Shown: positions 1 through 5,715 of the stretch, piece after piece
How the letters are laid out: each line of letters begins with the position of its first letter
Position numbering within the stretch: the first letter of the stretch is position 1
NCBI GenBank assembly: GCA_002471185.1
Contig: DKPL01000092.1
Location: 73,075-78,789 of the forward strand
Reading direction: 5' to 3'
Source of the DNA: Bacteroides sp. UBA7335
GTDB taxonomy: Bacteria > Bacteroidota > Bacteroidia > Bacteroidales > Bacteroidaceae
Length of the DNA stretch: 5,715 nt
Made by a program: the position numbers and the translations under genes
Notes under the pieces: generated by a model
What the model saw: the letters and a program-made list of their open reading frames with translations, nothing else
Database searches by the model: none
What the model was told of the DNA's origin: nothing

Positions 1-116
1 GCTTTCGAGGCTTCGCTTTTTTTATTGTTGATGACAGATAACTTATCTTTTGTCATCGTATCTGCTACTTTTCGGTATAGTCGCCGTTTAGTCATCATAT
101 ATCGTCTCATTAGCAT
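1..116 (-). CDS. Start of an unrecognised ORF, running off the left edge
   Basis: From the ATG at 116-114 the minus strand is open for 38 codons to the window edge. The translation begins MLMRRYMMTKRRLYRKVADT and continues with a Lys/Ser/Asn-rich stretch, so the visible part is short, basic and hydrophilic, with no signal peptide. An in-frame TAA three codons upstream limits the start to 116 or to the in-frame ATGs at 110, 98 or 95; the later ones would give a more usual leader length behind the candidate promoter at 134-165. I do not recognise the family. The plus strand is also open here (1-126, ending in TAG), but it has no visible start and reads as a hydrophobic shadow. With under 40 codons visible, chance openness cannot be excluded. 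It lies beyond the PUL terminator and is probably a separate transcription unit. Confidence 0.4.
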   Translation of the reverse strand, partial: MLMRRYMMTKRRLYRKVADTMTKDKLSVINNKKSEASK

Positions 117-133
117 ATTTGTTTAGATATGCA

Positions 134-165
134 CAAAAATAAGCAAGTCTAGTCAAATGTAAAAC
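134..165 (-). promoter_or_regulatory. Candidate Bacteroidota-type promoter for the left-edge ORF
   Basis: On the minus strand, TATTTTTG (141-134) matches the Bacteroidota -7 consensus TAnnTTTG exactly. About 20 bases upstream is a TTTT run (around 162-165), a weak match to the -33 TTTG element; a real TTTG lies nearer but at too short a spacing (12 bases). Transcription would start near 127-130, leaving a leader of about 12 bases to the ATG at 116 or about 30 bases to the ATGs at 98/95. A single 8-base match in AT-rich DNA can occur by chance; its position just before an ORF is the main support. Confidence 0.35.
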
Positions 166-304
166 GGGTGGATTATCGGATGCTTACCGAACAAAGTTAG
201 CAATTCCACAACTAACAACTCTACTTCGCCACCCCTCCACCAACTAGAGGCAGAAAAGCTAAACGGGAAAGCAAAAGAAATAAAGGGAAAACAACAATTA
301 TTTT

Positions 305-350
305 GAGAGAAAAAACATGATAGAAAGAAATGTGTAAAATATTTTCTCTC
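305..350. repeat. 9-base inverted repeat GAGAGAAAA / TTTTCTCTC
   Basis: GAGAGAAAA at 305-313 is perfectly complementary to TTTTCTCTC at 342-350, separated by 28 bases. Neither strand has a run of T directly after the stem, so it does not look like a terminator. The long loop and purine/pyrimidine-biased arms mean it may be chance; no function is claimed. Confidence 0.3.
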
Positions 351-438
351 CATTTTATATGAGCACATCACAATATATCATACATTTACAGCAAAGCAAC
401 GCTAAAAATATCCCCAATAAGCCAAGATTACACTCTTC

Positions 439-500
439 TGGACAAGTTTTTGGGTACACTTTTTCCATATTACGAAGATGTGTCAAAGCTAAAATGTCCA
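439..500. repeat. Possible insertion-sequence end remnant
   Basis: A 62-base segment bounded by the 6-base inverted repeat TGGACA (439-444) and TGTCCA (495-500). Inside its left end two similar words follow each other, GGACAAGTTTTT and GGGTACACTTTTT. Repeated GGACA/TACAC plus T-run words at a terminus are reminiscent of IS21-type ends, but this is from memory and not a database match. No transposase fragment is seen, and no target duplication directly abuts the ends. Confidence 0.2.
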
Positions 501-534
501 CTCTGAAAAGTTACAGATTGTAATCAAAAAGTAT

Positions 535-581
535 AAAAGAGCCATATCAACTCTGTTTTTGAGTAATGATATAGCTCTTTT
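535..581 (-). terminator. Intrinsic terminator at the end of the PUL operon
   Basis: Inverted repeat: AAAAGAGCCATATCA (535-549) faces TGATATAGCTCTTTT (567-581). In the minus-strand transcript all 15 positions pair, one as G-U; on the plus strand the same position is a C-A mismatch, so the hairpin is better for minus-strand transcripts. An inner ACTC/GAGT pairing (550-553 with 561-564) extends the stem after a 2-base bulge and leaves a 7-base loop. The minus-strand RNA leaves the stem with UUUU, then AUACUUUUU. It sits about 100 bases after the GH3 stop, with no gene between, so it most likely ends the transcript carrying the three genes. It could partly stop plus-strand transcription too, but none is expected here. 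Confidence 0.8.
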
Positions 582-683
582 CATGCCTAAATATAGTGAT
601 CTAATTTTAGATAAAATGCTATTTATTAAAATAAATTCTAACACACTCTCACTCTATTATCTACTTTAAAACACTTAATACAC
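582..683 (-). other. 3' untranslated region between GH3 and terminator
   Basis: A very AT-rich stretch with no ORF. It holds two short inverted repeats: ATCTAA/TTAGAT (599-604 with 607-612) and ATTTATT/AATAAAT (621-627 with 630-636), each with a 2-base centre. Both are weak as RNA hairpins because the loops are too small and the stems are A-U only. I see no promoter or RNA gene here. Confidence 0.5.
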
Positions 684-3005
684 CTATTTATTGGGTGTTT
701 GCCATTGATAGGTCGTATTACAATTTACCTCGATAAATTGAGTTCCTATTTGTATTCTAAAACCTCCTTTTTCAAGAATCCATTTACCATCAGCACCAAC
801 AAAAGCCAAATCACTTGCTTTTATAGGGAGTACAACTGTTTGCGTTTCACCCGGTTGCAGTTCTATCTTTTTGAACGCTCTCAATCTACGATTCTCGGGA
901 GTTAACGATGCCACCAAATCACGGCTAAATAGCATCACCACCTCTTTGCCAATAACAGTTCCTGTATTGGTAACATCAACAGAGCAAACAAGTTCATCCA
1001 TGGCATTGAAATCGACCTTCGAACAGCTCAAATTATCATAATTAAAGGTTGTGTAACTTTGCCCATAGCCAAACGGCCATTGAACCGAAATAACCGCATC
1101 GTAATCATACGCACCCTCCATTTTGTCCATCTCCTCACTCACACGGTAATCGTAAGTCGTAAGCTCCGCTTGATTTCGAGGATAGGTGTAAGGCATCTTG
1201 GCCGATGGATTCGCATCACCTGCCAAGATATTGGCCAATGCATCTCCTCCATAGTTACCAGGAAGCAAGACGTTGATAACCGCCTCAGCTAGCGGTTCTA
1301 TCTTATTGATAATACGAGGACGACCGCCGTTAAGAATTAGAATAATAGGTTTCCCTGTTGCAGCAAGCGCCTTAACCAAGTCGCTCTGATTGGTTGAAAT
1401 AGCTAAATCAGACAGATTCCCTGGTGTTTCACAGTAAGAGTTCTCTCCAATACAAGCAATAATTACATCTACCTGTTGCGCTTGACTAACTGCGTTTTCA
1501 ATCTCAGGTGCATTCTCTTCATAATAGTTTCCTTCAGATACATAGGTTACTCCTTGTTCAAGCAACACGTTCTCATTGCCGAACTTATTACGAACAGCTT
1601 CAAATATGGTATTATATTCACTTGTATATCGATCCGTTAAGTGTCCTTGCCACGAATAACTCCATCCACCGTTCAAGCAACGCATGGAGTTTGCATTGGG
1701 TCCAGTTACTAGAATCTTTACACCTCTTTTTAAAGGAAGAATTTGGTTATTATTCTTTAAAAGTATTTGCGACTCCTCGGCAGCACGCACAGCCAACTCC
1801 GCAGACATTTGGCTAGCAAAAGCTGGGTAATCCTGCGTAAATGTATTGGGGTTATCAAATAGCCCCAACCGATATTTCAACCGAAGCACGCGACGAGCAG
1901 CATCGTCAATACGGCTCATTGCCACTTCTCCCTCTTCAACCAGTTCTTTTAACAGTGTACAAAAATCTAACTCATACGGTTCCATTGCCATATCAATACC
2001 TGCATTAATAGCAATTTTTATTGCCTCCTTCTTATTGGCTGCCACATGTTCACGAGTATAGAGGTTGTTGATGTCTGCCCAGTCGGTTATCAACATACCA
2101 TCCCAGTTTAAATCCTCTTTCAACCACTTCGTGAGCAGCTCATAACTGGCATGTACAGGTACACCATTGATGCTCCCACTATTTACCATTACGGTAAGTG
2201 CCCCAGCTTCTACACAAGCCTTAAAGGGTGCAAAACATTTTTCACGCAACTCTGCTTCCGAGATATAAGCAGGCGTTCTATCTTTACCAGTACGTGCCTG
2301 ACTGTAGCCCATATAGTGCTTGACCGAAGTACCAATTCTATCAATAGGGATACGATTGGGATCTTCTCCTTGAAAGCCACGTACAGCTTGACTTCCCATA
2401 ATCGCATTAACCAAACAATCTTCGCCATAGCTTTCCCAGACTCTTGACCAACGCGGATCACGTGCCATATCTACCGTAGGCGAATAGGTCCAAGGACAGT
2501 TGGCTGCACGGGTTTCATAAGCAGTCACTTTCGCTGCATCGTACACCAACTGAGTGTTAAACGAGGCACCCAAGTTAATATTTTGTGGAAATAGTGTTCC
2601 CTCCAATGTATAAGTGGTACCGTGGTTCTGATCAAGTCCATAAATACAAGGGATGCCTATCTCCTTCATCGACACCTCTTGAATCATACCGATTAATTCC
2701 TGCCACTTCTCTCTTGATTGAGCAACAGGTCCTGGCGCATTGAGTATAGACCCCACCTTGTAACGTGCTATGGCATTATGAAGTTTCTCTCGATCAAGAA
2801 AGAACTCGCCCTCTTTCCATTCTCCCAATACATCTATAGAGAGCTCAGTCATTTGTCCAATTTTCTCCTCAAGCGTCATTCGTTTTAATCTTTTCTCAAC
2901 TGAAGTCTCAAGTGCTTTATCGGGGGGGGTAGCTGCAAGTGGTGCCCCACCGAGAAAGGTGATGATTGCCACAAATCCTAATACTATTTTTCTATACAAA
3001 TTCAT
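684..3005 (-). CDS. Glycoside hydrolase family 3 beta-glucosidase / beta-glucan exohydrolase, secreted
   Basis: A 773-aa exo-acting retaining enzyme expected to remove glucose from non-reducing ends of beta-gluco-oligosaccharides in the periplasm. Residues 1-25 are a signal peptide ending near PLAA with no lipobox cysteine. The first GH3 domain (TIM barrel) spans about 35-385: D125 in GLDQNHG, R185 in ARDPRW, K229-H230 in SVKHYMGY, and the nucleophile D308 in LITDWA. The second alpha/beta domain spans about 400-615: W452 in GGWSYSWQG and the loop GENSYCETPGN, whose E521 or E526 should be the acid/base. A fibronectin-III-like domain follows (about 670-760, VTNTG..GKEVVMLF). D125, R185, K229, H230, D308, W309 and W452 line up by motif with the -1 and +1 subsite residues of barley ExoI (D95, R158, K206, H207, D285, W286, W434), which favours glucose and broad beta-linkage use over xylosidase or N-acetylglucosaminidase activity. 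It starts 11 bases after the lipoprotein gene's stop. Eight consecutive C occupy codons 26-28. GH3 is certain; the preferred linkage is inferred. Confidence 0.95.
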   Translation of the reverse strand: MNLYRKIVLGFVAIITFLGGAPLAATPPDKALETSVEKRLKRMTLEEKIGQMTELSIDVLGEWKEGEFFLDREKLHNAIARYKVGSILNAPGPVAQSREKWQELIGMIQEVSMKEIGIPCIYGLDQNHGTTYTLEGTLFPQNINLGASFNTQLVYDAAKVTAYETRAANCPWTYSPTVDMARDPRWSRVWESYGEDCLVNAIMGSQAVRGFQGEDPNRIPIDRIGTSVKHYMGYSQARTGKDRTPAYISEAELREKCFAPFKACVEAGALTVMVNSGSINGVPVHASYELLTKWLKEDLNWDGMLITDWADINNLYTREHVAANKKEAIKIAINAGIDMAMEPYELDFCTLLKELVEEGEVAMSRIDDAARRVLRLKYRLGLFDNPNTFTQDYPAFASQMSAELAVRAAEESQILLKNNNQILPLKRGVKILVTGPNANSMRCLNGGWSYSWQGHLTDRYTSEYNTIFEAVRNKFGNENVLLEQGVTYVSEGNYYEENAPEIENAVSQAQQVDVIIACIGENSYCETPGNLSDLAISTNQSDLVKALAATGKPIILILNGGRPRIINKIEPLAEAVINVLLPGNYGGDALANILAGDANPSAKMPYTYPRNQAELTTYDYRVSEEMDKMEGAYDYDAVISVQWPFGYGQSYTTFNYDNLSCSKVDFNAMDELVCSVDVTNTGTVIGKEVVMLFSRDLVASLTPENRRLRAFKKIELQPGETQTVVLPIKASDLAFVGADGKWILEKGGFRIQIGTQFIEVNCNTTYQWQTPNK

Positions 3006-3016
3006 TGTTATTTAAT

Positions 3017-4273
3017 TTATTTAAGCGTTATAAGATCTATATAATATCCGTGTCCTACACAAAGGAAGCCAGCTTGTTCTTGAATCATATCAAGCATAGC
3101 TTGTGTCAAAGAGATTTCCAAAACTCCGTCTGTAGAAAACTCTACCGTTCCTGTACCGGGTAAGTCTGTCCAGTAACCCGATGTAGTGCGAATTTGGTGA
3201 TATTCGGCTGTCGGTTCTACCGAATAGTGAATAGACATGAGTGAACCTGGTTTGATGACAGTAAAAATCTCTTGCCCGATTAAATTAAAAGTTTTGTTAG
3301 GACTTTCATCAGGCAAATCCCACGACACATAGTGATGTCCCTCCCATAACACTTGTCTGGAGGACACAATCACATCTATCTCGGTATAAATCTGTTTCTT
3401 TTTGAAAAAGGTAATCGCTTCTCCACTTTCCATTAAACCAGTTAAAACATATTCTCCATCCTCTAATGAAGGAGTTATGAATTGAATAGAGGTTGATGTT
3501 TTATTGATAAAATCAGTAACAGAGCTACCTCCAATTGCAAAAGATACAATTTTATCTAGATTAATACCTGCCATATTCCATTCTACATTAGCAGTTGTTC
3601 TCTCGGCACCTGTCGTAATTAAAGCTTGCGAGCTTACTATAACTTTTTCAGCACCATATTCCATTCCATCTGCATCAATAAATACGATTCTTTGCTCTCC
3701 TTCACTAATATCAGCAGGAACAACATAAGAGAGATGGGAATTGCCATCTTCAATGAAAAGCTCAATATCAGTAATAGGACACTCACCTATTCGCATCTCT
3801 TTTACTAGTTCAAGATTTGTTCCATACACCAATGCCTGAGTACCTGGGGCAATAATACGCTCAAAGCCTACTCCTGTAGACCATGGGTCGTTCTGTAATG
3901 GGTTAACACGTATCATACCTTCACGTGAAGTCGATTTTCCTTCCGTGGTAGTAACAATCACTTTCATATTGTATACTCCAGCAAATAGTGAAACATTGAC
4001 TTTTTCCCCAACAGCAACTTCATTGCCATCTAGATACCACACTACATTTACATAGTCAGCCGGTGTGACCGTCAGTTCCATAGTAAAGTTTTCATCTCTA
4101 GTAATGGTTGCTACCGTAGGCAGCTCTTCATTATTGCGGTCGGGGAAAGTAGGTGCCAAAATATGTGGTTCATCACTGGGTCCTGCTACAGAAAAGGGTT
4201 GCTCATCGCTGCATGACATAAATAGCAAATTTATAGGAAGCAGCGCTATTAATAATCTATATATCAGTTTCAT
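3017..4273 (-). CDS. SusE-position surface glycan-binding lipoprotein with Ig/PKD-like and IPT/TIG-like domains
   Basis: A 418-aa protein probably anchored on the cell surface, helping capture the polysaccharide of this locus. Residues 1-21 form a lipoprotein signal peptide: a basic start, a hydrophobic core and the lipobox LFMSC with Cys21. The next residues, SDEQ, give the acidic patch that serves as a surface-export signal in Bacteroidota. Residues about 50-124 look like a PKD/Ig domain (VVWYLDGNEVAVGE, then AGVYNMKVIVTTTEGK). About 130-215 and 218-300 look like IPT/TIG-like beta domains. The last 120 residues form a different, beta-rich module with aromatics (W310, H313, H314, Y315, W318, W368) and the ending GFLCVGHGYYIDLITLK, a shape common at the C-terminus of Bacteroidota glycan-binding lipoproteins; I infer it is the ligand-binding domain. 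No catalytic motif is seen. The start at 4273 gives a complete signal peptide; the upstream 20 bases are AT-only apart from one G and contain no Shine-Dalgarno. Domain boundaries are by eye, and the ligand is inferred from the neighbouring GH3. Confidence 0.88.
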   Translation of the reverse strand: MKLIYRLLIALLPINLLFMSCSDEQPFSVAGPSDEPHILAPTFPDRNNEELPTVATITRDENFTMELTVTPADYVNVVWYLDGNEVAVGEKVNVSLFAGVYNMKVIVTTTEGKSTSREGMIRVNPLQNDPWSTGVGFERIIAPGTQALVYGTNLELVKEMRIGECPITDIELFIEDGNSHLSYVVPADISEGEQRIVFIDADGMEYGAEKVIVSSQALITTGAERTTANVEWNMAGINLDKIVSFAIGGSSVTDFINKTSTSIQFITPSLEDGEYVLTGLMESGEAITFFKKKQIYTEIDVIVSSRQVLWEGHHYVSWDLPDESPNKTFNLIGQEIFTVIKPGSLMSIHYSVEPTAEYHQIRTTSGYWTDLPGTGTVEFSTDGVLEISLTQAMLDMIQEQAGFLCVGHGYYIDLITLK

Positions 4274-4293
4274 ATTACATTTTTTATTATTTA

Positions 4294-5715
4294 CTAATTA
4301 TTTACATCCCACCAAAGAGGGGTATGCCAACTGTTATTGCCTCCCATTCGACTTAGTGCCTCATCATAACTCTGTTTATTATAAGAAGCCTCAAGCATAG
4401 GGTAACATAAGCGTAGTGGAATTTCTACCCCCCCTGTTAAGAACTGGCTGAAACCATATTCGGCAGGTGATTTAAGACGTGGATAACCTGAACGACGCAC
4501 GTTAGCCCAACTTTCCGATGGATTGGTAAAATGAAGTATCCAAGCTTGTGTATTGATAGCTGCTCTACGTTGTTCATTTGTATGTCCTAATCCATTGTTT
4601 GCAATAAATTCTCTTAACGCCTCATCGGATATTTTATCACAATCATAGTTTTTAGCAAGAAAATTCATTGAAGCTTGTACTCCAGTTGAATACCATTCTT
4701 CGATCGTTCCAGGCACATCCCAACCATTTAATGCAGCCTCGGCAAGTAGAAAACTCACCTCAGCATAAGTCATTACTACCCCCGGATTATCACTCTTAAG
4801 AAAATTATTTGCCAACTTGGGTTCTGTTTCTCTAGCCATACTTATCACTACAGAAGGATTAGTCTCTGCTATCGCTTTCATTATATCACTTTCATATCCA
4901 GTAGGCCACGGTTCCCACGAATAAGCCCCTGGGTCACGAGGGTTCATTGTTACTCCTTGTTCAAGTATCTCTGCGGTCAGATCAATACGATTATTAGTAC
5001 TTGTAGAACTCATTAAACCATCGTAATAGAAGCGGGCAATAAGGAATGTACGAGGATCTCCTGAATTGTATAGTTGATTGAAGAAGGTAGAACACAAATA
5101 ACTGGGATTATTGGCAGGGTCGTTACCAAACAACAGTTGCGATAGTGCATTTCTACGATAATCAGAATAAGATTCTTGTCCAAAACTAAATGAACTCTCT
5201 ATGTATTTAATTAATGCATCATCAGAAGCAGCTGTAAATATACCTCCATTTGAAGAAACGGCATCTTCAAATTCCACTTTTGCCTTCTCAGGTGAAACAC
5301 CTGAAATACGCATTGCATAACGCAGACGAAGAGAGTTAGCTAGTTTCTGCCATTTTGAAATTTCACCTTTATAAATAACATCTCCAGTAATTCTATCACC
5401 CGAAGTATCTAAAGTAGCAACGGCATCTCTTAGTTCTGTAAAGAACCACGAGTAAATCTCTTCTTGTGTATCGTAGCGAGGATTAAAATATTGTTCAAGA
5501 AAACCCAATCCAGCTTCGCTACAAGGAACATCACCGTACAAGTCTGTAATTAATGACATCATATAGACACGGTAGATACGTAAAGCAGCATTGACATTTT
5601 TCAAAGAGGAATTTTCATTGCTACGGTAAATTCCATCCGTCAAATTTTTAATAGCCATTGGGTAATAAGAAGTCCACATACGACTCATTTCATTATTGTC
5701 TAATGTATGGCGACC
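4294..5715 (-). CDS. SusD-like outer-membrane glycan-binding lipoprotein (partial, N-terminus outside the window)
   Basis: This is a SusD/RagB-family lipoprotein that would sit on the outer membrane as the lid of a SusC-type TonB-dependent transporter and bind oligosaccharide. The frame is open to the right edge: nine codons (GRHTLDNNE) precede the first visible Met at 5688, so that Met is internal. The 473 visible residues lack the signal peptide, lipid-attachment cysteine and probably several dozen N-terminal residues. Seen in the sequence are SusD-typical segments: a TPR-like helix with RIYRVYMMSLITDLYGDVP, then EEIYSWFFTELRDA, then KWQKLANSLRLRYAMRIS, a PWPTGYE segment, the late helix SFLLAEAALNGW, and the ending GGVEIPLRLCYPMLEASYN...WWD. 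This set resembles the SusD-like_2 subfamily (PF12771) more than classical starch SusD. It lies 20 bases upstream of the next gene on the same strand, so they are probably cotranscribed. A run of seven G (minus strand) lies at 4434-4428. The family assignment is firm; the bound glycan is not known. Confidence 0.95.
   Translation of the reverse strand, partial: GRHTLDNNEMSRMWTSYYPMAIKNLTDGIYRSNENSSLKNVNAALRIYRVYMMSLITDLYGDVPCSEAGLGFLEQYFNPRYDTQEEIYSWFFTELRDAVATLDTSGDRITGDVIYKGEISKWQKLANSLRLRYAMRISGVSPEKAKVEFEDAVSSNGGIFTAASDDALIKYIESSFSFGQESYSDYRRNALSQLLFGNDPANNPSYLCSTFFNQLYNSGDPRTFLIARFYYDGLMSSTSTNNRIDLTAEILEQGVTMNPRDPGAYSWEPWPTGYESDIMKAIAETNPSVVISMARETEPKLANNFLKSDNPGVVMTYAEVSFLLAEAALNGWDVPGTIEEWYSTGVQASMNFLAKNYDCDKISDEALREFIANNGLGHTNEQRRAAINTQAWILHFTNPSESWANVRRSGYPRLKSPAEYGFSQFLTGGVEIPLRLCYPMLEASYNKQSYDEALSRMGGNNSWHTPLWWDVNN

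Larger units (their letters stand above)
117..534. other. Intergenic region without a convincing gene
   Basis: About 420 bases between the PUL terminator and the left-edge ORF. The only sizeable open frame (minus, 371-153) encodes a low-complexity Phe/Ser/Cys-rich peptide with no start signal and overlaps the candidate promoter, so I do not call it. The stretch contains a 9-base inverted repeat at 305-350, a TGGACA...TGTCCA bounded segment at 439-500 that resembles insertion-sequence end DNA, and a GGTGGAGGGGTGGCGAAG stretch (minus strand, about 223-240) resembling dispersed intergenic repeats of Bacteroidota. No tRNA, riboswitch or CRISPR repeat is visible. Confidence 0.6.

Noticed and set aside
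31..57. Hairpin GATGACA-GATA...TATC-TGTCATC near the left edge
   Set aside because: Interrupted stem within the candidate ORF, with no T-run after it on either strand; not a convincing terminator or regulatory element.
153..371. Minus-strand 72-codon open frame in the left intergenic region
   Set aside because: Low-complexity Phe/Ser/Cys-rich translation, no recognisable domain or start signal, overlaps the candidate promoter and repeat-like DNA; reads as non-coding.
599..636. Two AT-rich short palindromes after GH3
   Set aside because: Two-base centres and weak A-U stems in very AT-rich DNA; likely chance rather than binding sites.
1508..1816. Plus-strand 102-codon open frame inside GH3
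   Set aside because: Lies wholly antisense to conserved GH3 coding sequence and gives a protein without recognisable features.
2210..2461. Minus-strand 83-codon open frame in a second frame within GH3
   Set aside because: Out-of-frame shadow of the conserved GH3 barrel; the main frame there carries the catalytic-domain motifs without interruption.
4065..4400. Plus-strand 111-codon open frame spanning the lipoprotein/SusD junction
   Set aside because: Antisense to two well-supported genes and their short gap; no domain and no promoter seen.
5686..5688. Met codon as the start of the SusD-like gene
   Set aside because: The frame stays open upstream to the window edge, and the family needs a signal peptide and lipid-attachment cysteine that are absent after this Met.

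Overview
The window looks like part of a glycan-utilisation locus (PUL) from a Bacteroidota genome, most likely of the order Bacteroidales. The evidence is a SusD-family lipoprotein followed by a surface glycan-binding lipoprotein and a secreted glycoside hydrolase. The intergenic DNA is AT-rich, gene starts lack Shine-Dalgarno sequences, one Bacteroidota-type -7 promoter box (TAnnTTTG) is present, and the lipoprotein has an acidic surface-export signal just after its lipidated cysteine. Genus cannot be fixed from the sequence alone.

Layout, all on the minus strand, reading from the right edge to the left. (1) 5715-4294: the C-terminal 473 residues of a SusD-like outer-membrane lipoprotein; its start, and presumably susC, lie beyond the right edge. 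(2) 4273-3017: a 418-aa lipoprotein with an Ig/PKD-like domain, two IPT/TIG-like domains and a C-terminal beta-rich module, i.e. a SusE-position surface glycan-binding protein. (3) 3005-684: a complete 773-aa family GH3 exo-beta-glucosidase with a cleavable signal peptide. (4) 683-535: 3' untranslated region ending in a strong hairpin terminator. (5) 534-117: non-coding DNA with a possible insertion-sequence remnant and a degenerate dispersed-repeat-like stretch. (6) 116-1: the start of a further, unrecognised minus-strand ORF preceded by a candidate promoter.

The three main genes are separated by only 20 and 11 bases and share one terminator, so they are probably cotranscribed from a promoter outside the window. 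The inferred division of labour is that the SusD-like protein and the multi-domain lipoprotein capture oligosaccharide at the cell surface, the unseen SusC transporter imports it, and the GH3 enzyme releases glucose in the periplasm. The GH3 active-site motifs match the barley beta-glucan exohydrolase (ExoI) type, so a beta-glucan (laminarin-like beta-1,3, mixed-linkage or related) is the most likely substrate. No endo-acting hydrolase that would settle this lies in the window.

Nothing here is clearly an undescribed system. The points most worth a second look are an 8-base C homopolymer just after the GH3 signal peptide (possible slippage site), the unassigned ligand specificity of the binding lipoprotein, and the content of the left 530 bases.
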